From JAWWOL01 sp033851545 (lineage in GTDB: Bacteria > Actinomycetota > Actinomycetes > JAWWOL01): DNA of 64,000 nucleotides. Below are positions 7,943-17,910 of this stretch, one piece after another. The notes beneath the pieces were generated by a model. That model was given only the letters and a program-made list of their open reading frames with translations. It searched no databases and had not been told where the DNA came from. Position numbers and translations under genes: made by a program. Each line of letters opens with the position of its first letter. Position 1 is the stretch's first letter. The stretch covers positions 1-64,000 of the forward strand of contig JAWWOO010000081.1 in NCBI GenBank assembly GCA_033851545.1, written 5' to 3'.

Positions 7943-8524
7943 ATGGGCGCCATGGCCAGGAACGCCGACGACACCAAACGGCGCATCATGAAGGCGGCGA
8001 GAGACGAGTTCGCGACGTACGGCATTGCCGGTGCCCGGATGGATCGTGTCGCCAGGGGGGCCGACAGCAGCAAAGAGCGCATCTACGCTTACTTCGGTAA
8101 CAAGGAGGCGCTGTTCGAGGCGGTGTTCAGCAATTCGGTCAAGGCGTCGATGGACGCCGTCGACTTCGATGCCACCGACCTCCCGGCCTACGCCGGGCGC
8201 ATGTTCGACCACTTCGCGGACAACCCGAACGACCAGCGCCTGTCGACCTGGTACCGCTTGGAACGACCGGACGGCATCGGGCTCAAGGCGATCATCGAAG
8301 CCAACCAGGTGCGGCTCAAGGCTCTTGCCGAGGCGCAGAACAGTGGCCACCTGGCCGGCGGGTTCACGCCAGTCCAGCTGCTGACGCTCATTCAGGCGAT
8401 GGCGACGTCCTGGGGCACGATGAACCCCGAGTTCGCCAGCTCAGCCAGGAAGGTCAGCAGACGCGAGCGGCGCCGGACCGTCGTCGATGCCGTGGCTCGG
8501 CTCGCCCAGCCAGACAGGGCTTGA
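7943..8524 (+). CDS. TetR family transcriptional regulator
   Basis: 193 residues from ATG 7943; an alternative ATG is at 7952. The N-terminal helix-turn-helix is clear: TKRRIMKAARDEFATYGIAGARMDRVARGADSSKERIYAYFGNKEALFEAVF. The rest is a helical ligand-binding domain of the type with WYRLERP and a C-terminal AMATSWGTMNPEF helix. It probably represses itself and the divergent SDR gene through the repeats just upstream. The ORF is open further upstream to a TTG at 7931, but that would place the putative operator inside the coding sequence. The operator-like repeat almost touches the start, so the mRNA may be nearly leaderless. Confidence 0.9.
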   Translation: MGAMARNADDTKRRIMKAARDEFATYGIAGARMDRVARGADSSKERIYAYFGNKEALFEAVFSNSVKASMDAVDFDATDLPAYAGRMFDHFADNPNDQRLSTWYRLERPDGIGLKAIIEANQVRLKALAEAQNSGHLAGGFTPVQLLTLIQAMATSWGTMNPEFASSARKVSRRERRRTVVDAVARLAQPDRA

Positions 8525-8609
8525 GCCCGCGTGCATCGTCGATCGGGCTTAGCCCCTGCGGCTTCGGGGCAGGGCAGGGTCGACCGCCGCCACGCTGGGA
8601 GTCCGTACG

Positions 8610-9855
<1,246 letters not shown>

Positions 9856-9866
<11 letters not shown>

Positions 9867-10875
9867 CGACGGCCTTGAGGCACGTCGGGTCGGAGGCCAC
9901 GGCGGCGAGTGCGTCGCCGTACCTGTTCAGCGGGAACGTGTTGGTGATCAGACCCTGGTGCTTGATCCGGCCGGACCGCAGCATGGCCAGCGACTTGTCG
10001 AAGCAGTTGACCTGGGCGAAGGATCCCTTGATGGTCAGCTGCCGCCGAAAGATGTCGTACGGGCTCCAGCTCACCCTGTCCTCGGCGTCGGTCATCCCGT
10101 AGACGAGCACCGTGCCGTTGTCGCGGACCAGGTCGGGCAGCGTCTGGACCACCGACGGGGCGCCGGTGGCGTCGATGGCCACGTCGTAGCCGCCGGGCGC
10201 CAGCTCCCGCAGTGTTTCTGCCGTCGCGGCGGCGTCGCGACGAGAGACCTTGACCACGCGGTCGACGCCGAACTGCTTGGCGAGCTCGAGCTTGAACGCC
10301 GTCGGCCCGGCCACCGTCAGCCGGCCGGCGCCGCCGTGGATCAGCAACTGTGCCAGCAGCAGCCCGGTCGTGCCGGACCCGATCATCACCACGTCCGCGC
10401 CCGGCTTGAGGTCCAGCACGTCCATGCCATGGACCGCGCAGGCCAGCGGCTCGGCGAGCACGGCGAGGTCGATCGGGAGGTTGTCGGCATCGAAAACCTT
10501 GTCGGCCCGGGTGAGCACCTGCTCGGCGAACCCGCCAGCCGCGTTGACGCCGAGGGAGAGGAAGTTGCGGCAGAACAGCGGATCGCTGCGACCGCACTCG
10601 GGGCAGTGGCCGCAGGCGGAGGCGTTGTCGACGACGACCTGCTGTCCTGGCCGGAATCCTTCGGCGCCGGCGCCCCAGGAGAGGACCTCGCCGACGATCT
10701 CGTGCCCGGGCGTGAGCGGGAACTTCGTGAAGAAGCCGCCCTCGTGGATGTGCAGGTCGGTGCCGCAGACGCCGGCCAGGGTCGTCCGGATCACGATCTG
10801 GCCTGGGCCGGCAACGGGGTCAGCCACCTCGTCGAGGGTGAACTCGCGGGGGGCTGAGTAGACGATCGCCTTCAT
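9856..10875 (-). CDS. Zinc-dependent alcohol/polyol dehydrogenase (MDR superfamily)
   Basis: 339 residues. Catalytic zinc ligands Cys37 (G-V-C-G-T-D) and His58-Glu59 (PGHE) are present, and the structural zinc site is Cys88, Cys91, Cys94 and Cys102. The Rossmann motif is VVMIGSGTTGLLLAQLL at about 165-181. The best general match is the sorbitol/arabinitol/threonine dehydrogenase group, oxidising secondary alcohols of polyols with NAD(P). The C-terminal PLNRYGDALAAV is typical. The stop region overlaps the end of the ArsB-like gene by 11 bases (convergent). ATG start 45 bases from rnpB, which runs the other way. Confidence 0.9.
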
Positions 10876-10919
10876 AGCCGCACCCTACGCGCGACGCGGA
10901 GCCGCTACCCTGTCCGTAC

Positions 10920-11297
10920 GGTGGACGAGCCGGCCGGGCGGCCGCGTCGAGGTCTGCGGACCTCGCCGAGGAAAGTCCGGGCTCCATAGGGCAAGGTGGT
11001 GGGTAACGCCCACCCGAGGTGACTCGCGGGACAGTGCCACAGAAAACAGACCGCCGTCCGGCTTGCCGGACGGTAAGGGTGAAACGGTGGTGTAAGAGAC
11101 CACCAGCGACCGGGGTGACCCGGCCGGCTAGGTAAACCCCACCTGGAGCAAGGTCAGACAGGAAGCGCTCGAGGGCTGCCCGCCCGAGCTTCCGGGTAGA
11201 CCGCACGAGGTCTGCGGCAACGCGGGCCCTAGAGGGATGGTCGCCGGCTGCCTTCGGGCAGTGCACAGAACCCGGCTTACAGGCCGACTCGTCCACC
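10920..11297 (+). ncRNA. rnpB: RNase P RNA, type A
   Basis: The ends pair (GGTGGACGAG with CTCGTCCACC). Inside are the conserved landmarks of bacterial RNase P RNA: GAGGAAAGTCCGGGCTCC after the first stems, CAGTGCCACAGAAAACAGACCGCC, GGTAAGGGTGAAACGGTG, GGTAAACCCCACC, and the terminal CAGAACCCGGCTTACAGGCCGACTC. This RNA is the catalytic subunit that removes 5' leaders from pre-tRNAs. Length about 378 nt fits actinobacteria. The promoter must lie in the 45 bases before it, shared with the divergent dehydrogenase gene. Confidence 0.97.
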
Positions 11298-11325
11298 GCC
11301 TGTCTGCCTCGATGCAGGTCAGGCG
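11297..11325 (+). terminator. Hairpin at the end of rnpB
   Basis: CGCCTG at 11297 pairs with CAGGCG ending at 11325, with an inner CTGC/GCAG stem around the CTCGAT loop. It directly follows the RNase P RNA. No clear T run follows, as is common in actinobacteria. Confidence 0.6.
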
Positions 11326-11550
11326 ATGTTTGCGCAGGTCAGCGCCTCGATGGGCTCTTCATGATCTTGCTCGTTGGTGCCGGTTGGTGGGCCTTGGTAG
11401 CGGTTGTTAGGTGACATTCTGGTGACAAGCGACCTTGGCCGCAAGGACTCGCCGCCGGGTCAGTCCATCGGGTCTCGGCATTGCCTAGCGGACTGCCCGC
11501 CCGCCCGGCGCGACTGTTTCACCCCTAGGTGCGCCGGGGCCATCGGACAT

Positions 11551-12384
11551 TCAGTTCTGCGGGTGAACGCCCGGCCTTGGAGGAGTCTGCAGGGGTGGCG
11601 GCAAAGTAGCAGCGCGCTCGGCCGTGTGGCGGTCCCAGTCGCCGGAGGTGAGCAGGCGTACGGGCATCTCCACCACGCGGGGACTCATGCCGTCAGCGGC
11701 CACCGTCACCCGCAGCAACGTGGGCTGATCGCTGTAGGCCACCAGTCCCGCGAAGTCGAGGTTGGGGAGTGTGCGACTCCACTCCCCGTGTACGACTTCC
11801 TGAACGCCGCCGTCCCACTGAAACCATGTCGGTCCGACCTGGTTGGCGCTAGCAATCACGGTCCAACCGGGCTGCTCAGCTAGACCGCCAAGGCCGATCA
11901 ACTCCAGCCGGACGCCAGGGTTGCGCGCGGCATACCGGCTCCTGTTGGTCAGGATGACGTAGCCCTCAGTCTGACGCCAGGCGCCAGCGACTCGCCGCCC
12001 TGGCCACTCAGGTGGGCTCTCAGCCTGGAAGGTCGGCGCGTTGATTTCCGAAAAGCGAAATCTGATCTGGATCGATAGATCTGGTGCTCCGCTCGCCACG
12101 AGATAAGCCAGCAGTGCCACGACGCCTGCAGCAGCCACCAACACGAACGATGCCGCCGCGAGCACCACGCCCGTCAGCGCCAGCCGGTCGGCCATCGTCT
12201 GAGGAGTCTGGCCGAAGTGGTACCCCGCAAGCGCAGCCACGGCGGCGCCCGTCGCTCCGGCGGTGACGGCGATCGCGGTGGTCACTACCCATGGCCGGGC
12301 CTTCCGCCAGTCCCGACTTCGCGATCTACTGGGCGGTGCGACTGAAGTGAACGCGGCCTTCTGTTGCGGCAGCCCAGGCGTCAT
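11551..12384 (-). CDS. Hypothetical membrane protein
   Basis: 277 residues from ATG 12384 (a second ATG at 12390 is in frame). A basic N-terminal cytoplasmic stretch is followed by two membrane helices (about 33-56 and 68-94), then a soluble domain of about 180 residues containing EGYVILTNRSRYAARNPGVRLELIG, TWFQWDGG and YSDQPTLLRVTV, which reads like a beta-rich domain. The end is Pro-rich. I do not recognise the family. The codon use is coherent along the whole frame, so I take it as real. It lies at the left edge of the accessory region; function unknown. Confidence 0.6.
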   Translation of the reverse strand: MTPGLPQQKAAFTSVAPPSRSRSRDWRKARPWVVTTAIAVTAGATGAAVAALAGYHFGQTPQTMADRLALTGVVLAAASFVLVAAAGVVALLAYLVASGAPDLSIQIRFRFSEINAPTFQAESPPEWPGRRVAGAWRQTEGYVILTNRSRYAARNPGVRLELIGLGGLAEQPGWTVIASANQVGPTWFQWDGGVQEVVHGEWSRTLPNLDFAGLVAYSDQPTLLRVTVAADGMSPRVVEMPVRLLTSGDWDRHTAERAATLPPPLQTPPRPGVHPQN

Positions 12385-12450
12385 GATCACGAGGATACGT
12401 TCGGAACCTTTCGTCCCTGCGTCATAACCGACTTCGCCGGGTGTGGGAGG

Positions 12451-12511
12451 GGACTTGAACCTCTCTGCTCCACGTCGGTGACCTGCGGCCTTGCCTATCG
12501 TGCCATGTCAC
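12451..12511. repeat. Left copy of a 61-bp direct repeat with a tRNA T-arm-like core
   Basis: Matches 26280-26340 at 57 of 61 positions in the same orientation. On the reverse strand it contains GGTTCAAGTCCC, the shape of a tRNA T loop, but the rest does not fold into a tRNA. Weaker similarity continues for about 70 more bases (to about 12580), including GGTGCGGACAG. It could be an attachment site of the 13.8-kb segment between the copies. No integrase was found. Confidence 0.7.
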
Positions 12512-12754
12512 CGGCGTGCGGGTTGAGCTTCGCGGTTCATTGTGGAGCACTGGCACGCCGCCGGTGCGGACAGCGCCCGCAGGCCAGATCCCGGTGAACG
12601 GGATCTCTCCGGCTCTCCTGCTCGCTCGGGCGACTTCGCGATCCAGCTCTCCTGTCCTATGCCGCTCGCTATGCGGCGGTCGCCTGCGAGTCAAAACGCG
12701 ACCGAGCGCGGTCTCGACGCGTGGCGCCTCTGGACACGACGGCCGGCACGCCGT

Positions 12755-13324
12755 TTATCCCTGCCGTGGGGGTCTGACGGCCACTGAGGCCAATCGAAGA
12801 GCGTGGATCTGCTGACCGAACCGTTGCAAGTTCGCCACGATCATCCTGACCGACGGCAAGGTCCGCGACCTGGTCGAGAGGATGGGCACGACCTCGCGTC
12901 GGCGCGTGGACCTGTCGACCGCTTTCGTGGAACGCGACCTAGTCACTCCCGCTGTCCGGCGGATTCGCGAATCTCCCGGCCGTTTGGTCAGCGGCGATGG
13001 CTGCCACCTCTCCCCGCGCGAGCCGTTCTCAACAAAGGGTTGCTCCTGCAAGCGGTCCAGGAGTCCCCAGATTGGCGCAACGACCGCGATGTCGGTCGTG
13101 TAGCTAACGCGCTGGTTGGGACTTGTGCACCACAGTTCCCCACCGCTGTCGCGTACCTCCACAGCCAAAGTTTCGATCTTGTGGCCTGTGTCGACGCCGA
13201 GGAGGAAGAACTTGGTCTGGTTGTCCTCGAGCGACGTGTCGCCGATCTCTCCCCGGAAGCCTCCGCGGGGAAGGTAGAGGAACACCGGCGAGCCACTGAA
13301 GCCCCGATTGTGAGCGCATCTCGA
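12755..13324 (-). pseudogene. Remnant of a trypsin-like serine peptidase domain
   Basis: The reverse strand reads NRGFSGSPVFLYLPRGGF at about 13309-13256, with the G-x-S-G-x-P motif around the catalytic serine of chymotrypsin-fold peptidases, followed by beta-strand-like FFLLGVDTGHKIETL and IAVVAPIWGLLDRL, the usual C-terminal end of such domains. An in-frame TGA just upstream (13327-13325) and the absence of the His and Asp segments show that the protein is cut off at its N-terminus. The part after about 12960 is Arg/Ser-rich and may be non-coding. Calling it a decayed peptidase is inference from the motif. Confidence 0.5.
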
Positions 13325-13516
13325 TCAGGTAAGCCCCGACCTGAGGCCGACGACGTTGACCAACTCGAGGGTCAGGACTGGGGCCGGCTCATCCAGCTAC
13401 TGCTGCAGGCAGACTTCATCGATGCCCCGTACCGAGATGCGACCGAGGTCGAGGACTGAGAACCAGCGGGCGGCGCGTCACAAGAAGCCGTCAGGGGCCG
13501 CCGCTAGCATCGCACC

Positions 13517-13771
13517 ATGACCTCGTTGCGTGTCGCCAGCCGTTGGAGCCAGGAGCAGTATCCGCCCACCACCGCCAGTGGCACTCTCAGGCCCGACCAA
13601 CCGTACGGCGATCGCGAGTTCCCGATCCATGCTGCGTGGCCGATGGCGTCGACTGCACTGTGTGGTGCCCAGGTCGCCTTCATCACTGACCAGATGTACC
13701 GCCGCGGCGCCATCGGCTACTGGTGCGACGAGTGCGATCAGCTTTCCAGCACCGCGTCGCCCCCGCTGTAA
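13517..13771 (+). CDS. Small hypothetical Cys-containing protein
   Basis: 84 residues, ATG start. Its middle reads MASTALCGAQVAFITDQMYRRGAI and ends GYWCDECDQL, giving one cysteine plus a C-x-x-C pair that could hold zinc. The family is not recognised. Support for a real gene is that its stop codon abuts a long terminator hairpin that starts at the next base, and that the compositional pattern differs from the neighbouring decayed sequence. It stands alone. Confidence 0.5.
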   Translation: MTSLRVASRWSQEQYPPTTASGTLRPDQPYGDREFPIHAAWPMASTALCGAQVAFITDQMYRRGAIGYWCDECDQLSSTASPPL

Positions 13772-13829
13772 CTCAACATAGGAGAGCCCCCGTCTCGCTT
13801 CGGCGAGACGGGGGCTCTCCTGTGTTGAG
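13772..13829 (+). terminator. Very strong intrinsic hairpin
   Basis: Perfect 19-bp stem 13780-13798 / 13803-13821 closed by a TTCG tetraloop, extended after one mismatch (13779/13822) by a further 7 bp (CTCAACA/TGTTGAG). It begins at the base after the stop codon of the 84-aa gene. There is no T run. It would stop transcription from the left and, being symmetric, also from the right. Confidence 0.85.
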
Positions 13830-14004
13830 GGTCATACGCCGATCAGAGGCGGCGTCACGAAAAGGTGCCCACGGTGGGAGGCGGAACGTCGTCAGGGAAC
13901 TCGTTGGCCGGAGACGCGGTGGCCGCCGCCTCCCTACGTGCCCTGCCAACAGAGAATCGTCATCCGGAGCGGCCCTTCCCGATCACCCAGGATGCTGCCG
14001 CCAC

Positions 14005-14545
14005 TCATCGCGCTGGCAAGCGGACAGGTTGGTCGTCGGGAGGCGGCAGGATGCTGCCGTCGCGGAGGACGATCGGGCCGACAAATGTCGAGGTGCCGGT
14101 CGGTGGCGGCGGCACCGGTGTAGGAGCCGGTGTGAGGGTCGGTGGTGACGGCTGGGTGATGGTTGTCCCGTACGTCGGCGGTGGCGGTGTGGTTGCCGCC
14201 GGGTTGATCAGGTCGGCGAGGCTGGTCGCCTGGTCGAGCCGCGGCACGCCCAGGGGTGGCAGACCGAGGAGGTCGACGACGGTGCGTCCGATGCTGAGGT
14301 GGGAGTTCCACCGGTTGTCGATGCCGGGTCGGACCCGGCCGCCCAAGATGAGCAGCGGGACGCGGGGGCCGCAGCCGAGCTGCACCCCGTCGGGGGTGTG
14401 CTCGACATTCGGTGTGACGACGTGGTCGTCGAAGCCCCCAGTCGTCCAAGGTGAATTGGAACACGGTGTCGGCCAATGCCTGGCTGCGGTGATCGCATCG
14501 ACGGCCTGCCGCGCCTGCTGGTGTTGCTCATGGGGCCGCACCCGG
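14005..14545 (-). pseudogene. Frameshifted C-terminal part of a phospholipase C-type phosphoesterase
   Basis: Pieces in successive reverse frames give QQARQAVDAITAA, then LADTVFQFTLDDWG, then GFDDHVVTPNVEHTPDG, GPRVPLLILGGRVRPG and SIGRTVVDLLGLPPLG. Phosphoesterase family proteins end in the same order (DDWGGFYDHV, GxRVPLLVISP, LPPL). At least two frame changes (near 14480 and 14430) break it. A Pro/Thr-rich tail follows (PTLTPAPTPVPPPPTG). A second, shorter copy lies at 25762-26165. The intact ancestor probably was a secreted enzyme cutting phosphate esters. Confidence 0.65.
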
Positions 14546-14856
14546 CCACCGCGCGACGAGTGGTGGGAACCGGGCGGAACTACATCACGCCGATCCGCTG
14601 CGCGAGGGACGAGGGCTGACTCAGCCGGTGCAGGCGGCGGCGAGGGCCTGCGCCTTCGCGTTGATCGCGGTGGCGGTAGCCTGGAAAGCCTTTGCCTTCG
14701 CTTGCCCCGCCCGCCATGACCGTGGCCGCTGCCTTGAGCTCACTCGCCGGATTCCTGTGGAAGATCAGCATGTTGCGCAAGGCCACTTGGGGTGGCTCGG
14801 GTCGAGTTGCTGGCTAAGAGGGACCGGGCCAGTCCTCGAAATGATTAGATGGAGCC
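14546..14856. other. Gene-poor stretch with a short decayed coding remnant
   Basis: On the reverse strand at about 14786-14700 the reading ASELKAAATVMAGGA passes by frame change into AKAKAFQATATAINAKAQ, ALAAACTG and a stop (14621-14623). Together they look like the helical, Ala-rich end of a protein. I could not assign it. The remaining bases hold the upstream region of the 14857 gene. Confidence 0.35.
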
Positions 14857-16830
14857 ATGAAGCGGGGCATGGAGGCGTCCAGACGAGGTGGGGCTGAGGC
14901 AACGGCAGTGGTTGTCGTTCATGGGATTGGCTCCCCGAAGGCGGGAGCGACGTCGGGTGGCTTCGCAACGTCTATAGCCAAACTTCTCATCGCGGAAGTC
15001 GGTGACTCAAACGTTGCGGTTGAGGCACAGCGCCTCAGCGGCCAGACAGATGTGCATGCGAACCGTGTGTCGTGGACTTCTGGGCGTGGGACGACTCAGC
15101 GAAGGGCGAGCATCCTGGTCACGGAGGTTCATTGGGCAGATGTCAGTCACCGCCCTAGCCGCTACACCACCTGGTGGTGGGTCTTACGAAACCTGCCGCT
15201 GCTATTTCTCTTCCCCTTGGCGCCGGGAGTGGGTGAAACCCTTGAGTGGGGCAGATTAACCGCTATCCTGTACCGCTTAGTGTTGCCATCATTGGTTATT
15301 GTATGTGCTGCCTCCTGGCACCCGTTCTTATTGAGTGGGGTCCTAGTCGGGACCCTCCTTGCCGCGACGTCGGTGCGTGCTTTCAACCTCGTAGGTGACG
15401 TATACATGGCCGCCACTAATGAAGATCAGGTAGCCAAGATTACCGATCGGATCAACGCAACGGTTGATGTCTTGGCCGCGCGGTACGACCAAGTTGTAGT
15501 TGTGGGCCATTCACAAGGCGGATACCTTGCTCATCGTGGGTTATGCCAGCGCGAGGCGTCGGGCAGCAGTATTCTCAGTTTAGTGGGGGTCGGCTCCGGT
15601 TTGAAGCCGATCTGGTTGCTCAAGACGTTCGATAGCCGTCGCTCAATTGCGCTGGCGTGGCTTCTCCTCGCAGGTATATTTGCGACATTCCTTGGTCTCG
15701 TGCCGATTGCTCTTGCTGCTGTCGGGCAGTTCCGCCCATTCCTTCGCGCCTGGCTTCCGGCAGCCGTCGGCAGTCTCGTGAACTACACCCAAGGCGAACG
15801 TCCTGTCTCCTCAAGTCTAGCCCGCTGGGAGGGTGTCTCCTCCTTCACGCCCGACCTACGTCAGTCTGTGCTACTTGGATTCGGTCTCATCGCCTGCATA
15901 GTCGCACTCGTGGTCGTGCGCCCGACCTTGGAGGCCCTATCTAACCGGGAGTTGTCGCGCCCACGCGCTGTCGCGTCGTGGCGAGAGATGATCAGTGAGA
16001 CAGACAGTGTCGCTCGTCTCGCCTACCCACGTCTGAACGGCGCTGAGATCAGTGCGTGGCCTGTCGCTGGCAATTCGTTTCGGGACCATATCTCCTACTT
16101 TGGCTGGACCACACCTGTAATGTGGCAGTTGGCGATTCAATTGTTCCCACAGGCTTTCCGTCGGACGGCTCCGAGTTTGGCATCCTGGACGCGTTTCCTA
16201 GATCACCGGGTCCAACGATCGCGGCGACTTGCTTCGCGTTTGGCTATGTTGATTCTTGTCGCGTACGACATTTCACGTGTCGATCGCGACAGCCACGGGC
16301 TTGGTTTGATCTCGGTTCCGTCAGCGCACCCCATGATTGTGTTTGCTGGGATCGTCGCTGCTGTCGCGTTGCCAATCTTGCTTGTTGACCTAGCTCGACG
16401 GCGGGTAATTCACGCTATTCGTCAGCGGCCGATACCCTCACCGGATGTCGTTACGAGGGACCCTCACCGCTGGATAATTGGTCATTGGGTTTGGTATGGC
16501 ACAGGGGCTGTTGTGCTTACATCTGTGAGCTTTCCGGTGCCATTTGCAGGCATGGACTGGCAAGATCGCCTAATGGTTCCCATTACCCCGTACCTACTGG
16601 GCAGTCTTTTACTCGTGATTGGAGCGGCACTGCCATCCGGCTACGTGCCGTCGGGAAAGCATTGGCTGCACATCCTCCTCTCCGGTTCAATCCTCTGCAC
16701 TTTCCTGCCGGGCAACTTTATCTACGCGACCTATGTATGGGTGCTATTGCTCTGCTCGGTCTTGCTCTCGGTTTTCAATGCCCGCCAGCGGTCCGGCGGG
16801 CAAACGTATTCTCGCGCGGCTGGTGGGTGA
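14857..16830 (+). CDS. Polytopic membrane protein with an alpha/beta hydrolase domain
   Basis: 657 residues. The N-terminal AVVVVHGIGSP (17-27) has the oxyanion-hole HG, and DQVVVVGHSQGGYLAH has the nucleophile elbow G-H-S-Q-G-G with Ser219. Two hydrophobic segments (about 115-175) are inserted before the elbow, and a further six or so follow to the C-terminus, so the catalytic part should face the cytoplasm on a membrane platform. It could be a lipase or esterase. I recognise no named subfamily. The gene is visibly richer in A+T and in non-GC third positions than the core genes, consistent with recent transfer. It lies between the two 61-bp repeats and converges on the AAA-TIR locus. Confidence 0.75.
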   Translation: MKRGMEASRRGGAEATAVVVVHGIGSPKAGATSGGFATSIAKLLIAEVGDSNVAVEAQRLSGQTDVHANRVSWTSGRGTTQRRASILVTEVHWADVSHRPSRYTTWWWVLRNLPLLFLFPLAPGVGETLEWGRLTAILYRLVLPSLVIVCAASWHPFLLSGVLVGTLLAATSVRAFNLVGDVYMAATNEDQVAKITDRINATVDVLAARYDQVVVVGHSQGGYLAHRGLCQREASGSSILSLVGVGSGLKPIWLLKTFDSRRSIALAWLLLAGIFATFLGLVPIALAAVGQFRPFLRAWLPAAVGSLVNYTQGERPVSSSLARWEGVSSFTPDLRQSVLLGFGLIACIVALVVVRPTLEALSNRELSRPRAVASWREMISETDSVARLAYPRLNGAEISAWPVAGNSFRDHISYFGWTTPVMWQLAIQLFPQAFRRTAPSLASWTRFLDHRVQRSRRLASRLAMLILVAYDISRVDRDSHGLGLISVPSAHPMIVFAGIVAAVALPILLVDLARRRVIHAIRQRPIPSPDVVTRDPHRWIIGHWVWYGTGAVVLTSVSFPVPFAGMDWQDRLMVPITPYLLGSLLLVIGAALPSGYVPSGKHWLHILLSGSILCTFLPGNFIYATYVWVLLLCSVLLSVFNARQRSGGQTYSRAAGG

Positions 16831-17079
16831 TGATATTGGTCGGCCTCACAGGCTGCTCGAAGAGTTGGCTGATCCCGACGTGCCCGAAGGCTCCTCATGC
16901 TGTGAGCCGGCGCTGAAGGCCCCTCGAGTGCCGCCGCAGCGCTGGCGTTCTCTTTTGCGCACCACGGCTCCTCGGAATAGTGCGCGACCGCGATCCGCTT
17001 CTCTACTGAGTTGGTGGGCTGCCACAGGGTTGGCGCTGAGCCCAAGCTGCATATCCGCATAGGGTGCGGCCACGGGACC

Positions 17080-17910
17080 CTACTCGACTTTCCACCTTTC
17101 GGAGCATTCCAGGCAGAGTGAAATCCGGCCCTCGGCCAGTTGGCTGACGTTCTGCACTAGGTGGCATTGACGGCACCGGAATTCGCCCGGCTCGAGTTTC
17201 GGCAGCAGCCGGAAGTCGGCGAGCTTTTCTTTGAGCAAATCGGCCAGATAGTCGATCTGCTCTTTCACATCCCCGCTTTCCCTTAGGTGGTAGGAGCCCA
17301 CTGCAGCAGCCGCATCGAAGGCCCCAGGAGGGGAGGAGGTGAACCAAATGGGAACCACCGATTCGGCTCCGAACCTTGACTTGAACTGTTTACTCTCAAA
17401 TCGAGCCCACACCCGTTCCGGATAGGAGTCCGACAGGAGGCAGATAACGAAGCTGGCTTCGCTTTGATAAATCGGCGCCAGATACTCTTCAAGGTTGGCA
17501 GCAAGAATGCGTGCTTGCTCATTCTGGTCATAGAAGACGGCAAACTCTCGCTCGATTAGCGCGTTTGTGATCCTCAAGGCGACCTCGCGGTCAGCCCCGG
17601 AGAATGACATGGCGAAATCATACTTCGTTGTGTAGCCGATATTGAGATAGCCAACTCGCTCGGCGAACTTAGGCCACGAGAGATTCTTGATAAAGAAGAA
17701 GAACTTCGGGTCCTCGACCGCTAGGACATGCGTTCGCTCGTCGAAGTGCAACAGTTCGCCCAGTTCTGGATTGTTGAGTAGAAAATCGGCCAGGTGACCT
17801 CGGTCGACCACCTGCGAAACGCTGGGACGCAACTCAGGACGCTGACGGATCTCCCGGTCCAGGTTGATGGTCCATTCGTTGCGCTCGCTCAGCCAACGCA
17901 GTATATGCAA
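17080..17910 (-). CDS. TIR domain protein with C-terminal zinc ribbon (in -1 frame to the AAA gene)
   Basis: 276 residues if read from the TTG at 17910. Residues 1-95 are a helical linker (LHFDERTHVLAVEDPKFFFFIKNL). About 96-205 is a TIR domain: TKYDFAMSFSGADREVALRI, FAVFYDQNEQ, ANLEEYLAPIYQSEASFVICLLS and VWARFESKQF, where Glu172 is the probable catalytic residue. The end has C-R-Q-C and C-L-E-C, a probable zinc ribbon. Bacterial TIR domains of this type cleave or cyclise NAD+. There is no good start codon: the next Met is inside the TIR domain. The frame is open back to the C7 run at 17941-17947 in the upstream AAA gene, so this is probably the C-terminal half of one AAA-TIR protein. Confidence 0.88.
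   Translation of the reverse strand: MHILRWLSERNEWTINLDREIRQRPELRPSVSQVVDRGHLADFLLNNPELGELLHFDERTHVLAVEDPKFFFFIKNLSWPKFAERVGYLNIGYTTKYDFAMSFSGADREVALRITNALIEREFAVFYDQNEQARILAANLEEYLAPIYQSEASFVICLLSDSYPERVWARFESKQFKSRFGAESVVPIWFTSSPPGAFDAAAAVGSYHLRESGDVKEQIDYLADLLKEKLADFRLLPKLEPGEFRCRQCHLVQNVSQLAEGRISLCLECSERWKVE

Noticed and set aside
12440..12520. A full tRNA gene at the 61-bp repeat
   Set aside because: Only the T arm looks right; no acceptor pairing, D arm or anticodon arm can be built in either copy.
12803..13459. 218-codon plus-strand ORF
   Set aside because: Antisense to the reverse-strand peptidase remnant with its G-F-S-G-S-P motif, and random in composition for its first half.
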